64,000 nucleotides of DNA from Acidobacteriota bacterium (GTDB taxonomy: Bacteria > Acidobacteriota > Terriglobia > Terriglobales > Acidobacteriaceae). Positions 20,370-30,093 of this stretch are shown piece by piece (position 1 is the stretch's first letter; every line of letters begins with the position of its first letter). The translations under genes and the position numbers were made by a program. The notes under the pieces were generated by a model. The model did no database searches, was not told the origin of the DNA, and saw only the letters and a list, made by a program, of their open reading frames with translations. The stretch is taken from positions 248,001 through 312,000 of the forward strand of contig JAJZBZ010000002.1 of assembly GCA_021846275.1 (NCBI GenBank), given 5' to 3'.

Positions 20370-22952
20370 ATGGCAGACGAACAGAACCCAAATCTCCCCG
20401 CAGAGTCCGGCGACGCGCCGCAGAACTCGAATACTCAGTCCAATATTCAGCCCATCAATATCGAAGAGGAGATGCGGCGATCGTATCTCGACTACTCGAT
20501 GTCGGTGATCATCGGTCGCGCGCTGCCGGATGTGCGGGATGGCCTGAAGCCGGTGCATCGGCGCGTGCTCTACACGATGAGCGAGATGGGGCTGGAGCAC
20601 AACAAGAAGTACACGAAGTGCGCCAAGGTGGTGGGGCAGACGATGGGCGTCTACCATCCGCACGGGGACTCTGCGATCTATGACACGATGGTGCGGCTGG
20701 CGCAGCCGTTTTCGCTGCGCTATCCGATGGTGGATGGGCAGGGGAATTTCGGGTCGGTGGATGGCGATCCACCGGCGGCGATGCGCTACACCGAGTGCAG
20801 GCTGACGCGGATTGCTGGCGAGATGCTGGCCGACATCGAGATGGAGACGGTGGATTTCGTCCCCAACTACGATGAATCGACCTCGGAGCCGGCGGTGTTG
20901 CCGACGCGGATTCCGAACCTGATTGTGAATGGGTCGAACGGCATCGCTGTTGGCATGGCGACGAATATTCCGCCGCACAACCTGACGGAGGTGGTGAACG
21001 CGGCGATTGAGTTGGTGAACCATCCGCAGGCGGGACTGATTGAGGTGCTGCGGCATATCCAGGGACCGGATTTTCCGACCGGCGGATTCATCTTTGGCAA
21101 GAGCGGAATTGCGCAGGCCTATACCAACGGACGCGGGCGATTCCTGATGCGCGCGCGGACGGAGATTGAGCAGATCACGAAGGAAAAGACGGCGATCATC
21201 GTCAGCGAGATTCCCTATCAGGTGAACAAGTCGAAGCTGATCGAGCGTATCGCCGAACTGGTGAACGAGAAGATCGTGGACGAGATCTCCGACGTGCGCG
21301 ACGAGAGCGACCGCGACGGGATGCGGATCGTGATCGAACTGAAGCGCGGATCGCAGCCGGAGATTGTGCTGAACCAGCTTTTCAAGCATACGCAGATGCA
21401 GGAAAGCTTTTCGATGATCTTCCTGGCGGTGGTGAACGGGCAGCCGCGCGAGCTGGGCATCGTGGACGCGCTGCGCTGCTTCATCGACCATCGGATCGAG
21501 GTGGTGCGTCGGCGCACGGTGTATCTGCTGCGCAAGGCGCGCGAGCGCGAGCATGTGCTGGAAGGCTACAGGATTGCGCTGGACAATCTGGACACGGTGA
21601 TTCGGATTATCCGTGGGTCGGGATCGCGGGCCGAGGCGCGCGAGAACCTGTATGCGTGGGGCAAGGGCAGCGAGATTGTGATCCGGCTGGATCGCGAGCG
21701 GTTGCATGGCGAGGAAAGCGGACTGACGCTGCGGCAGATTGACGCGATTCTGGAGTTGCAGCTTTACCGGCTGACGCAGCTTTCGATTGACGAGCTGATG
21801 AAGGAACTGGCAGAGGTGCGGGTGAAGATCGCCGAGTATGAGGGGATTCTGGCGTCGGAGGCGAAGCTGCGCGCGGTGATCGTGAAGGAACTGACCGAGG
21901 TGCGCGACAAGTATGGCGACGCGCGGCGGACGATGATCGTGGACGAGACGGCCGAGTTGCAGATGGAAGACCTGATTGCCGACGAGCAGGTGGCGGTGAC
22001 GGTGAGCCATCAGGGATATCTGAAGCGGACGCCGATCTCGACCTATCGCCAGCAGCGGCGCGGCGGCACGGGCCGTATGGGGATGAAGACGCGCGAAGAG
22101 GATCTTGTCGCGCAGCTTATCGTGGACTCGACGCATGCGTATCTGCTGTGCTTCACGAATACGGGCCGCGTGTACTGGCTGAAGGTGTATGAGGTGCCGG
22201 ATGTGGGCGCGGCAGGCAAGGGCAAGTCGATCCAGAGCCTGCTCAATCTGCAGCCGGGCGAGACGGTGAGGACGATTCTGCCGGTGAGGAATCTGGAGGA
22301 GGATGGCAAGTTCATCTTCTTCTGTACGCAGCGCGGAAAGGTGAAGAAGACGCCGCTGAAGGACTTCAGCAACGTGATGGCGCGCGGGATTATCGCCATC
22401 GGCATCGAGAAGGACGACGAACTGGTGGCGGCGCGCATCACCGACGGCAGCCAGATTGTCTTCCTCGCGACGCATCTGGGCATGGCGATTCGCTTTGACG
22501 AGGCGGATGTTCGCTCGATGGGCCGACCGGCGGCGGGTGTGCGCGGCATTGAACTGGGGCGCAATGATTACGTGGTTGGCTCGGCGGTGACGCCGAAGGA
22601 GCATGCGCCGGGAGCTTGCCTGATCCTGTCGGTGACGGAGAATGGATTTGGCAAGCGGACCGATGTGGAGGAGTATCGCTTGCAGACGCGCGGCGGCAAG
22701 GGCGTGATCAACGTGAAGACGATGGCGAAGAATGGCCGCGTGAACTGCATTCAACTGGTCGAGGAGCACTCGGAGCTGATGATTATCAGCCGCGCCGGCA
22801 AGATGATTCGCATCGACACGAAGACGATTCGCGCGGCGGGCCGCTCGACGCAGGGCGTGAAGCTGCTGAACCTGGAGCCGGACGACAAGGTGGCCGCTGC
22901 CGTGGTGCTGGCACCGGAAGACGCAAGAGACGACGGTGAGACGGTGCAGTAA
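20370..22952 (+). CDS. gyrA: DNA gyrase subunit A
   Basis: About 860 residues. The breakage-reunion domain contains the catalytic tyrosine in [10 protein letters not shown] and the quinolone-resistance region in [20 protein letters not shown], with Ser and Asp at the two key positions as in sensitive enzymes. The C-terminal beta-pinwheel includes a GyrA-box QRRGGTG (seen in [12 protein letters not shown]), which separates it from ParC. The start [10 protein letters not shown] (20370) is preferred on family grounds; an ATG at 20343 adds nine residues but has its ribosome site too close. It acts with GyrB to introduce negative supercoils. gyrB and dnaA are not nearby. Confidence 0.96.
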   Translation: MADEQNPNLPAESGDAPQNSNTQSNIQPINIEEEMRRSYLDYSMSVIIGRALPDVRDGLKPVHRRVLYTMSEMGLEHNKKYTKCAKVVGQTMGVYHPHGDSAIYDTMVRLAQPFSLRYPMVDGQGNFGSVDGDPPAAMRYTECRLTRIAGEMLADIEMETVDFVPNYDESTSEPAVLPTRIPNLIVNGSNGIAVGMATNIPPHNLTEVVNAAIELVNHPQAGLIEVLRHIQGPDFPTGGFIFGKSGIAQAYTNGRGRFLMRARTEIEQITKEKTAIIVSEIPYQVNKSKLIERIAELVNEKIVDEISDVRDESDRDGMRIVIELKRGSQPEIVLNQLFKHTQMQESFSMIFLAVVNGQPRELGIVDALRCFIDHRIEVVRRRTVYLLRKAREREHVLEGYRIALDNLDTVIRIIRGSGSRAEARENLYAWGKGSEIVIRLDRERLHGEESGLTLRQIDAILELQLYRLTQLSIDELMKELAEVRVKIAEYEGILASEAKLRAVIVKELTEVRDKYGDARRTMIVDETAELQMEDLIADEQVAVTVSHQGYLKRTPISTYRQQRRGGTGRMGMKTREEDLVAQLIVDSTHAYLLCFTNTGRVYWLKVYEVPDVGAAGKGKSIQSLLNLQPGETVRTILPVRNLEEDGKFIFFCTQRGKVKKTPLKDFSNVMARGIIAIGIEKDDELVAARITDGSQIVFLATHLGMAIRFDEADVRSMGRPAAGVRGIELGRNDYVVGSAVTPKEHAPGACLILSVTENGFGKRTDVEEYRLQTRGGKGVINVKTMAKNGRVNCIQLVEEHSELMIISRAGKMIRIDTKTIRAAGRSTQGVKLLNLEPDDKVAAAVVLAPEDARDDGETVQ

Positions 22953-23264
22953 ATCGGCGTGTGTGACGAGCGGAAGCAATCCGGGCCCCGGTTGCAGGAA
23001 AATTGGCAAGCAGTCTCCACTGCAATCGGTCTGCTGTTCTGCACCCCGGCCTGACGCGTTCCTGTTGCGAAGGATGCAGGGAATTTCCGGCGAGCCATCG
23101 GTGCCTGATGAGGACGAAGTTGGCCAGAAACGAACCAGGCCCAAACCAGAACAGGAAATTATCAGACGCAAAGGCATCTGGAATGCTAATGGCAGCGGCC
23201 TGCTGGCGCGATAGACTATAGAAGCTCGGTATTACCACGAACTCCCTCTTCGGATTTTTTGCTT
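22953..23264. other. Intergenic gap with no recognised feature
   Basis: This 312-bp stretch between gyrA and the DUF5715 gene contains only short overlapping frames without ribosome sites or family motifs. No clear terminator, RNA gene or operator was found. A TATAGA-like box near 23216 could be the -10 element of the downstream gene. Confidence 0.4.
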
Positions 23265-24272
23265 ATGCGCAGCGCTACCCTGATCGGACTAGCACTTTCT
23301 GTCGCTTTTGCCTCCGCGGCACAGGCGAACACGGTGCCTGTGCATCCCTATCATCGACGGGCGCACCACGCTGCGACCGCGAAGCTGCACACGACGCAAT
23401 CCCGCACGGGAACGACCACGCACGGGACGACGGCGCACGCGGCAAGAGCAAAGTCCACGACAGGAACGACGGCTGCGCAGAGAACGGTTCCACACACGAC
23501 GAAGGCATCCACAAAGACGGCGGCTGCGCGCACCGCAACTGCGCACCGCGCCACGACAGTGGCGAGGCGTCGGCGCAGGACGACGACGCAGACGGCGGGA
23601 ATGAGTCGTCGTTATCCGGCGGCGCGGCGGCGTGCATCGCTGCGCGCAGTTTCTTTTCGCTGGGCCTCACCGCTGGCCGGGTCGCGGGAGTCGCTGATTC
23701 ATCAGAACGAGATGGCCGAGGCCGAGGGGCTGGAGCGGATTCAGGATGATGCCGACCTGAACAATCGGATTGCAGAGGGTGCGCTGGTGCCGGTACCGGT
23801 GAGCGAGTCGCTGCGCATCAACGAGGATCTGCCGGACAATCGGCGCTATTGCAGGCCGTGGACGGCGGATTTTCTGCGTTCGCTGGCCGAGGCGCACGCC
23901 GAAGCGTTTCCCTCCTCGCCGCTGGAGGTGACCTCGGCGGTGCGGACGGTCGAATACCAGCGCAGGCTCCAGCGCGTGAACGGGAATGCGGCGGCGGCGG
24001 ATGGCGATCTGGCTTCGCCACATCTGACGGGCGGCACGATTGACCTGGGCAAGAAGGGCATGAGTCGGCGTGAGATTGCGTGGATGCGCAACTGGCTGAT
24101 GCCGTTGCAGCAGGCGGGCAAGATTGACGTGGAAGAGGAGTTTCGCCAGGCATGCTTTCACATCTCGGTCTACAAGAGCTATGACGGAGATGCTCCCGAC
24201 CTGACGGAGCCGACCGCGGTGCAGCCGACTACGACGGTGGCCGATGGCCTGGCGGACGCGCCGGGACACTGA
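23265..24272 (+). CDS. Exported DUF5715 / LAS (M15-like) peptidoglycan-binding protein
   Basis: 335 residues. A signal peptide (1-20) is followed by a Thr/Ala/Arg/His-rich low-complexity region (25-125) and a C-terminal domain (135-305) of the DUF5715 type. The domain shows LAS-metallopeptidase features as in VanY: SAVRTVEYQ (226-234), SPHLTGGTID with zinc-ligand candidates H253 and D260, and a third candidate H299. In the active enzymes the last histidine is in an EWWH-type motif, but here the sequence is ACFH, so the catalytic acid position is Ala296. It may therefore bind peptidoglycan without cutting it, or use another residue. The ATG at 23265 is chosen over a TTG two codons upstream. 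Confidence 0.75.
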   Translation: MRSATLIGLALSVAFASAAQANTVPVHPYHRRAHHAATAKLHTTQSRTGTTTHGTTAHAARAKSTTGTTAAQRTVPHTTKASTKTAAARTATAHRATTVARRRRRTTTQTAGMSRRYPAARRRASLRAVSFRWASPLAGSRESLIHQNEMAEAEGLERIQDDADLNNRIAEGALVPVPVSESLRINEDLPDNRRYCRPWTADFLRSLAEAHAEAFPSSPLEVTSAVRTVEYQRRLQRVNGNAAAADGDLASPHLTGGTIDLGKKGMSRREIAWMRNWLMPLQQAGKIDVEEEFRQACFHISVYKSYDGDAPDLTEPTAVQPTTTVADGLADAPGH

Positions 24273-24335
24273 ATCCGCGATTCCCGCTGAAGATTCCAGT
24301 TGACAGCGTTCTCTGAGCTTGTTTGTCTTCTGCCT

Positions 24336-24355
24336 GTCGGTTCTCTGAAACCGAC
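24336..24355. terminator. Possible bidirectional terminator hairpin
   Basis: A 7-bp perfect stem GTCGGTT/AACCGAC with a six-base loop lies between the convergent DUF5715 and DUF2071 genes. No T-run follows on either strand, so this is only a weak terminator candidate. Confidence 0.3.
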
Positions 24356-24382
24356 GCACCGGAAGGATGCCTGCCACAAGAT

Positions 24383-25174
24383 TCAACCGGCGGCAGGGAC
24401 GGGCGCGCGGGGTGCGGGAGCTGCGACGAACTCCGCCTGCCAGACGTAGACGGCCAGGTGACGCGAGTAATAGAGAAGCGGTTTTCCGCCGGGCAGGTTC
24501 AGGCCAACGGCGCGGGCCAGATCGTTGCAGGTGATGTCGGCATCGGCCTCTTCGAGCGTCCACGGAATGTGGCGGATGGTGGAGCGCAGCAGGCGGCCGA
24601 GCGGGTCCTGGGTGAAGAGCGAGTAGCGCTCCGTGAGGAAAAACTCGATGGAGCCGGGGCGGCTCTCGGCGAGCTGGCGCGAGGGTCCGAGTCCGCGATA
24701 GCGCGCGGCAAAGCGAACCGGGCGGCGTGTGAGCAGGCGGCTGCTGGAGAAGGAAAATTCGCGGTCGCTGACGGGCCTCATGCGCATCTGTGCCCAGTAG
24801 TAGGGCAACTGGAAGAAGCCGCGGGCGATCATGACGGCGACGGGATTGGCGGCGTCGAGCGAGAAGAAGTAGACGCCGGGTGTGCCCGTGAGCGCGTCGC
24901 GAACGTAGGTGCGCAGATTCAGCTCCGGGAAGCGACGAAAGCCGGGCACGGAAGGCAGGCCGCGCAACTGGATCCGGTCCATGCGAAAGGGCACGACGCC
25001 AAGCCAGGCCGAGCCACGACAGAGATCGACATCGAGGCCGTCGGGCAGCAGGGCGGCGATTTTTTCCGGGTCCATGGGCCAGTGGGCGAAAAGCAGGTCG
25101 TCCCAGTGCTGGGTCATCGCCCAATCGCGAGCGTGCGAGGCGGCTCCGGGATTTGGCTGATCCGGACCAGACAT
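24383..25174 (-). CDS. DUF2071 (YqjF-like) family protein
   Basis: 263 residues. The sequence matches the DUF2071 layout: WDDLLFAHWPMDPEKIAALLP near the start, LDVDLCRGSAWLGVVPFRMD and FPELNLRTYVRDA in the middle, and GVYFFSLDAANPVAVMIARG. The family fold is acetoacetate-decarboxylase-like but its function is not known. The ATG at 25174 has a GGGGGAG ribosome site. It converges on the DUF5715 gene and is divergent from the thyX-like gene. Confidence 0.8.
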   Translation of the reverse strand: MSGPDQPNPGAASHARDWAMTQHWDDLLFAHWPMDPEKIAALLPDGLDVDLCRGSAWLGVVPFRMDRIQLRGLPSVPGFRRFPELNLRTYVRDALTGTPGVYFFSLDAANPVAVMIARGFFQLPYYWAQMRMRPVSDREFSFSSSRLLTRRPVRFAARYRGLGPSRQLAESRPGSIEFFLTERYSLFTQDPLGRLLRSTIRHIPWTLEEADADITCNDLARAVGLNLPGGKPLLYYSRHLAVYVWQAEFVAAPAPRAPVPAAG

Positions 25175-25266
25175 GCGACTCCCCCACATCATGCTAGACG
25201 AAGCGGATCATGTTTTGTGCTGAACGGCACGACGAGAATCCACAGGGAATCGCGAAGGCCACCCGG

Positions 25267-25291
25267 AGGATACGGCGAAATACCGTATCCT
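25267..25291 (+). promoter_or_regulatory. Stable stem-loop in the leader of the thyX-like gene
   Basis: AGGATACGG and CCGTATCCT form a perfect 9-bp stem around a 7-base loop (CGAAATA), ending 18 bases before the ATG at 25310. There is no T-run, so it is not a terminator. It could protect the 5' end of the mRNA, bind a protein, or be a DNA operator. Confidence 0.45.
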
Positions 25292-25309
25292 GAACGGCAG
25301 GGATTCGAG

Positions 25310-26905
25310 ATGACGAACGATTTGACGCAGGCGTCCGGGCAGCCGGAGATGGAAGTTTTTGCGGTACACGGGGCCGATCCGGAGGTGCTGGCCTATGCGA
25401 TGGCCAAGTATTCGCGGTCTGCGCTTTCGATGCGACAGTCGCTGGCCGAGATCAGCGCGCAGCGGGCGGAGCAGTTTCTGAATACTTTTTATTTTGCGTA
25501 CGGGCATCGCTCGATTGCCGACCTGGCGCATGTGGCGTTTGCCGTGGAGCGGCTTTCGCTGCTGGCGGCGATTGTGCTGGTGGACGAGCAGCGCTGGGAT
25601 GGGCAGGAGCGCTCGACGCGGTATCAGAATTTTCAGAAGTCGGGCTGGCACACGCCGGAGTTTGGCGCGGCAGCCGGGGATGCGCGGGCGCTTTATACGG
25701 CTACGGTGGAGCGGTTGTTTGCCAGCTACCAGACGGTTTCGGGCAAGGTGCTGGAGGCGCTGAAGACGCGCGTTGCGCAGCCGGCAGAGATGACGACGGA
25801 AGCGTATACGCGGACGCTGAAGGCGCGAGCCTTCGATGTGGCGCGGTATCTGCTGCCGCTGGCGACGAATACTTCGCTGGGGCAGATTGTGAATGCGCGC
25901 ACGCTGGAGACGCAGGTTTCGCGGCTGCTGACGAGCGAGTGTGCCGAGGTGCGCCGACTGGGCGAAAAGCTGCGCGAGGCGGCGACGGGACCGGCGTGGA
26001 ATGTGCAGGGCGAGGCAGGCGCGGCGCTCTGCGCGCAGATTACGGAGCAGATTACGGATCCGGCGCTGGCAGCCGAGGCCGAGCGGCTGCTGACGCGCCC
26101 CGTGCACGCCGCGCCGACGCTGGTGAAGTATGCGCTGGCGAATCCCTACGAAGCGAAGACGCGCGGCGAGCTGCGGCAGGCGGCATCCGAGCTGTTGCGC
26201 GGCGTGGAGGTGGCTCCGGCTCCGCTGGTCGATCTGGTGGAGCGGACGGAGTCACTGGAAATTGAGATTGCCGCGACGCTGCTTTACAGCGTGAGCCAGC
26301 ACAGCTTCCGCCAGATTCGCGATCTCGTCGCCGGGCTGCCTGCCGCGCGTGTCGAGGAGTGCATTGCGCTGGGTCTGCGCCATCGCGGGCGACACGATGA
26401 AGCCCTGCGCGCCTTCCACGCCGGGCAGGGAGTGCGCTTTGACATTCTGATGGACATCGGCGGATTTCGCGATATGCATCGGCATCGGCGATGCACGCAG
26501 ATCGTGCAGGAGTTCACGGGCGCGCATGGATGGGAGACGCCGGAGGGTGGCGACCTGGGCGCGGACGTGATGCTGCTGACCGAAGCAGGCGCGCGCGAGG
26601 AGTTCGACGCGGCCTGTCGCGCGGCGCACGAGGCGAGCGCGACGATTGCGGCGAGTGGGATTGCGGAGGCTGCGCAGTCGGCGCTCTATCTGCTGCCGCT
26701 CGGAACGCGCATTCGCTCGCTCTTCAAGATGGATTTTGCCGAGGCGCAGTACATCAGCGAGCTGCGCAGCGGCGTGGCCGGCCACTTCAGCTATCGGCGT
26801 GTGGCGTGGGAGATGTATCTGGCGTTTCAGCGGCAGCATCCGGCGCTGGCGCGGCACTGGCGCGTGACGGATTTCACCGAACCGATTGATTTGCTGAAGC
26901 GATAG
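25310..26905 (+). CDS. thyX: Double-domain ThyX-like FAD-dependent thymidylate synthase
   Basis: 531 residues, about twice the size of classical ThyX. Domain 1 (about 15-235) has FAYGHRSIADLAHVAFAVE, QRWDGQERSTRY (94-105) and NARTLETQVSRLLTSECAEV (195-214), which resembles the dUMP-binding C-terminal motif of ThyX. Domain 2 (about 260-525) has QHSFRQIRDLV, a RHRR stretch (391-394) and LPLGTRIRSLFKMDFAEAQY. The canonical RHRxxSxNExSxRY motif appears divided: the SxRY end is in domain 1 and RHR in domain 2. It probably methylates dUMP with FAD and methylenetetrahydrofolate, but activity is not assured. ATG with an AGGGA ribosome site; the frame is open far upstream only as antisense of the DUF2071 gene. 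Confidence 0.8.
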   Translation: MTNDLTQASGQPEMEVFAVHGADPEVLAYAMAKYSRSALSMRQSLAEISAQRAEQFLNTFYFAYGHRSIADLAHVAFAVERLSLLAAIVLVDEQRWDGQERSTRYQNFQKSGWHTPEFGAAAGDARALYTATVERLFASYQTVSGKVLEALKTRVAQPAEMTTEAYTRTLKARAFDVARYLLPLATNTSLGQIVNARTLETQVSRLLTSECAEVRRLGEKLREAATGPAWNVQGEAGAALCAQITEQITDPALAAEAERLLTRPVHAAPTLVKYALANPYEAKTRGELRQAASELLRGVEVAPAPLVDLVERTESLEIEIAATLLYSVSQHSFRQIRDLVAGLPAARVEECIALGLRHRGRHDEALRAFHAGQGVRFDILMDIGGFRDMHRHRRCTQIVQEFTGAHGWETPEGGDLGADVMLLTEAGAREEFDAACRAAHEASATIAASGIAEAAQSALYLLPLGTRIRSLFKMDFAEAQYISELRSGVAGHFSYRRVAWEMYLAFQRQHPALARHWRVTDFTEPIDLLKR

Positions 26906-27017
26906 CGGCGGGTTGCGCTTCGGCAATTCCTATCGCGCAAAGAATCGATGCATTACTGGACGACTTGAGGATCGCAAAAGGCTGAATCGCAGGCGAACAA
27001 ATTGCTGCCAGCGCGTG

Positions 27018-27791
27018 TCAGTCGCGGTGTGCCGCGCGGGCGATCAATGTGGCGGAGTAGGCTGCGCCGAATCCGTTGTCGATGTTGACGACGGTCACGT
27101 TGGGCGAGCAGGAGTTGAGCATGCCGAGCAGCGCCGTGGTACCGCCGAAGCTGGCACCGTAGCCGACCGAGGTGGGAACCGCGATCACGGGCACACCGAC
27201 GAGTCCGCCGACGACCGACGGCAGCGCACCCTCCATGCCCGCGCAGACGATGACCACATGAGCGGCGGCAAGCTGGTCACGCACGGCGAGCAGACGATGA
27301 ACGCCGGCGACGCCAACATCGAAGAGGCGCGTGACGGCAGCGCCGAACAGCTCCGCCGTGACGGCGGCTTCCTCAGCCACGGGCAGGTCGCTGGTGCCGG
27401 CGCAGAGAACGGCGATCTGTCCGCGCGCGGGCGACGCTGGCGACTGGCGCAGTGTGAGTGCGCGCGCCGTTGTGTGATGCTGCGCGGTGGGCACGGCAGC
27501 CTGAACGGCGGCGACGGCGGCGGCATCGACGCGCGTGGCCAGCACATCCGCACCGGAGGCCGCCATCCGCGCGAAGATTTCGGCGGTCTGCTGCGCGGTT
27601 TTGCCGGCGGCGAAGATGACTTCGGGAAGTCCGTGGCGCAGGGTGCGGTGGTGGTCAATGCGCGCGTAGCCGATGTCCTCGAAGGGGCTGCGCGCCATCT
27701 CTTCCGCAAGCCGGCTGGCGGCGGCATCGGCGGTGAGTGAGCCGGATTCGACGGCGGCGAGCAGCGCAAGCAGCGCGGGACGATTCATCAC
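27018..27791 (-). CDS. larB: Nickel-pincer cofactor biosynthesis protein LarB
   Basis: 257 residues, normal length, with the AIR-carboxylase-like C-terminal domain: [20 protein letters not shown] (about 129-148), [31 protein letters not shown] and a glycine-rich [20 protein letters not shown]. LarB carboxylates and hydrolyses nicotinic acid adenine dinucleotide, the first step of nickel-pincer nucleotide synthesis. The N-terminal [20 protein letters not shown] matches the family. Its ATG overlaps the larC stop by 4 bp (ATGA), so it is the last gene of a larE-larC-larB operon. Confidence 0.95.
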   Translation of the reverse strand: MMNRPALLALLAAVESGSLTADAAASRLAEEMARSPFEDIGYARIDHHRTLRHGLPEVIFAAGKTAQQTAEIFARMAASGADVLATRVDAAAVAAVQAAVPTAQHHTTARALTLRQSPASPARGQIAVLCAGTSDLPVAEEAAVTAELFGAAVTRLFDVGVAGVHRLLAVRDQLAAAHVVIVCAGMEGALPSVVGGLVGVPVIAVPTSVGYGASFGGTTALLGMLNSCSPNVTVVNIDNGFGAAYSATLIARAAHRD

Positions 27792-29155
27792 GCGCGCTCC
27801 ACGGGCGCGGCGACCGACGACCGCGAATTTTGAGGTGGGGCCATCGCGTTCCAGGCTGCGATGGCTGCCTGATAGACGGTCTTGAGCGGCGCGTTATGCA
27901 TCTCGGCAGCGCGGCGGCAATCCTCAAACTCCGGCGCAGCGTTTACAACCTCGCCGCGCAGGAGGCCAAGCTTGATCGAAATCAAACCGTAGGCCGTCTC
28001 CGCCGCGACGTGACGACGCTCCAGCACGCGCCGGGTTTCGCGCCGCGTGCGCAGGCCGAGCGTCGTGGTCTCGCGGAAGAGCAACGCTTCCATGCGCGCC
28101 GCATCCGCAGGCCGGGCGAGCAGCGTGACGAGCGTTCCGGGGCGGCCTTTCTTCATCTGCACCGGCGCGAGCATCACGTCGAGCGCGCCCGCTGCGAGGG
28201 CGCACTGCGCGGCGTGAGCGATGATTTGCGGATTCTGATCGTCGAGCGCGGTTTCGAGAACGACCACATCCTCGCTGTCCGTTTGCGCGCTGTCTCCCAG
28301 CGACAGGCGCAGCACGTTGGGAAAGTGCCTGGGATTGCGACTGCCCGCGCCGTAACCGATTGCGGAGTAAGCCGTGGGCGGCGGTGTGCTCGTTTGCGGC
28401 GCAAGCGCGCGCAGGATGGCGGCTCCGGTGGGCGTGACCAGCTCTTTCTGAACGTGAGCCGAATAGGTGGGCAGGCCGCGCAGCAGTTCCGCCGTGGCGG
28501 GAGCGGGAACAGGGAAGGTTCCGTGCGCACACTCGACCATGCCGCCGCCAACGTTGATGGACGATACGTGCCAGGCGAGCGGGCCGGTTTGCTCCAGATA
28601 TTCGATCGCCGCGCTGGCGGCGACGATGTCCACGATGGCATCGACGGAGCCGACTTCGTGGAAGTGGATGGAATCGACGGGGACGTTATGAATTTTTGCC
28701 TCCGCCGCGCCGAGCAGTTCGAAGATCAGCGAGGCGCGCTCGCGCACCGACGGATTGAGCGGCGCGGCCTGAAGCAGCGAGCGAATCTGCGCGAGCGAGC
28801 GGCCGTGCGTGTGTGGATGCGTGTGCGCAGGCTCATGCTTGTGCGCGTGCTCGGCATCGTGGCTGTGCGCATGGTCGTGGTGGGGATGGTCACTGTGGGA
28901 ATGCGGATGATCGTGGGCGTGCTCGTGGCTGTGCGCGGGTTCAGCGACCTCAGCCGGTTTGCCATCGATGAGGACGTGAAATTTTGCCGAGGAAATGCCG
29001 CTGCGGTCCACTGTCTCCATTTGCAGAGTAACGCCGAGATTGAGCGAAGCCACGGCCTGCTCGATGACGGGGAACGGGACACCGACATCGATGGCGGCGG
29101 CGACGAACATGTCGCCGGCGATGCCGGCAAAACAATCAAGAAAGGCAATGCGCAT
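27788..29155 (-). CDS. larC: Nickel insertion protein LarC
   Basis: 455 residues. It begins MRIAFLDCFAGIAGDMFVAA, the conserved LarC start. A dense His-rich segment (about 74-118, with HSHEHAHDHPHSHSDHPHHD) is followed by HFHEVGSVDAIVDIVAASAA and the CTP-dependent C-terminal region (VVVLETALDDQNPQIIAHAA). LarC inserts nickel into the pincer nucleotide using CTP. The His stretch probably binds or stores Ni(II). In some bacteria LarC is split by a programmed frameshift; here it is one continuous frame. The larE stop is two bases upstream of its ATG. The open frame continuing upstream of 29155 overlaps larE and is ignored. Confidence 0.95.
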   Translation of the reverse strand: MRIAFLDCFAGIAGDMFVAAAIDVGVPFPVIEQAVASLNLGVTLQMETVDRSGISSAKFHVLIDGKPAEVAEPAHSHEHAHDHPHSHSDHPHHDHAHSHDAEHAHKHEPAHTHPHTHGRSLAQIRSLLQAAPLNPSVRERASLIFELLGAAEAKIHNVPVDSIHFHEVGSVDAIVDIVAASAAIEYLEQTGPLAWHVSSINVGGGMVECAHGTFPVPAPATAELLRGLPTYSAHVQKELVTPTGAAILRALAPQTSTPPPTAYSAIGYGAGSRNPRHFPNVLRLSLGDSAQTDSEDVVVLETALDDQNPQIIAHAAQCALAAGALDVMLAPVQMKKGRPGTLVTLLARPADAARMEALLFRETTTLGLRTRRETRRVLERRHVAAETAYGLISIKLGLLRGEVVNAAPEFEDCRRAAEMHNAPLKTVYQAAIAAWNAMAPPQNSRSSVAAPVERA

Positions 29156-29157
29156 GA

Positions 29158-30006
29158 TTACGGGGTCTCCGAAGCGGCTGAGGGAGTGGCGATGGCGGCG
29201 ATGGGCAAAACTGCGTTCATGGAACCGGAGCGGTAGCCTTCGGTATCGAGCGCGACGTAAAGGAAGCCCGCCGCGCGAACGGCGCGAGTGATCGCGTCCA
29301 GGGCGGGGAGCGTGAGCGCTTGCGGCAGTTCTTCGCGGGCAATTTCCACGCGGGCCAGCGAGCCGTGATGACGGACGCGGACGCGCGCGAAGCCGAGCGC
29401 GTGCAGAGCGTCCTCGGCCTGCTCGACCTGAGCAAGTGCTTCGGCTGTGACCTCGCGGCCGTACTCGATGCGCGAGGCCAGGCATGCGGAGGCTGGCTTG
29501 TTCCAGAGGCGCAGGCCAGCGGAGCGGGCGAGGGCGCGAATCTCGGCCTTGGTGAGCTGCGCCTCGGCCAGCGGCGCGCGCGCGGCGTGGAGCGCGGCGG
29601 CCTGCTGGCCGGGACGGAAGTCGCCGCGATCATCGAGGTTCATGCCGTAGGCGAGGTGGGCGTAGCCGAGCTGCTGGCGCAGCGCTTCCATCTGCGCGAA
29701 CAGCTCCTGCTTGCAGTGGAAGCAGCGCTGGGCATCGTTGCGCGCGTAATCGGGGTTGCTGAGTTCGACTGTGGCGAGGACGCGAACCGGGATTCCGTGC
29801 TCGTGCGCGAAGTCAAGCGCTGCGGCCAGTTCTGCGCGCGGCAGCGAGGCGGAATCCGCCAGAACGGCGAGCATGCGGTCACCGAGGACGCGGTGCGCAG
29901 CCCAGGCGAGGAAAGCGGAATCGGTGCCACCGGAGTAGGCGACGAGCAGGCCGTCCAGACGGGCAAGAATGCGATCCAGCTCGGCGCGTTTGGCGTGGAG
30001 TTCCAC
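29158..30006 (-). CDS. larE: ATP-dependent sacrificial sulfur transferase LarE
   Basis: 282 residues. The PP-loop ATP motif is SGGTDS (25-30). RCFHCKQELF (94-103) is the conserved family segment. The sulfur-donating cysteine is C175 in SACLASRIEYG, matching Cys176 of the Lactiplantibacillus enzyme. LarE adenylates the carboxylates of the nucleotide precursor and donates sulfur to form thiocarboxylates. It is the first gene of the minus-strand larE-larC-larB operon. The promoter must lie in the 170-bp gap shared with the divergent GH35 gene. No larA (lactate racemase) is found in the window. Confidence 0.95.
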   Translation of the reverse strand: MELHAKRAELDRILARLDGLLVAYSGGTDSAFLAWAAHRVLGDRMLAVLADSASLPRAELAAALDFAHEHGIPVRVLATVELSNPDYARNDAQRCFHCKQELFAQMEALRQQLGYAHLAYGMNLDDRGDFRPGQQAAALHAARAPLAEAQLTKAEIRALARSAGLRLWNKPASACLASRIEYGREVTAEALAQVEQAEDALHALGFARVRVRHHGSLARVEIAREELPQALTLPALDAITRAVRAAGFLYVALDTEGYRSGSMNAVLPIAAIATPSAASETP

Positions 30007-30093
30007 GTCCTCATGGTATCGCAGGCGTGAGTTCGGCGAACACCGCGCAAGATGAGGGATGGCAGCGGGCAGCGGATCGGCAAGGGGGTAGTC

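Noticed and set aside
19089-23177. A 1362-codon minus-strand open frame opposite gyrA and its upstream gene
   Set aside because: It is the antisense of well identified genes in GC-rich DNA, is rich in His/Arg/Gln without any family motif, and has no ribosome site.
24323-25309. N-terminal extension of the thyX-like frame over the DUF2071 gene
   Set aside because: It is antisense to the DUF2071 gene, lacks family similarity, and a normal start with a ribosome site exists at 25310.
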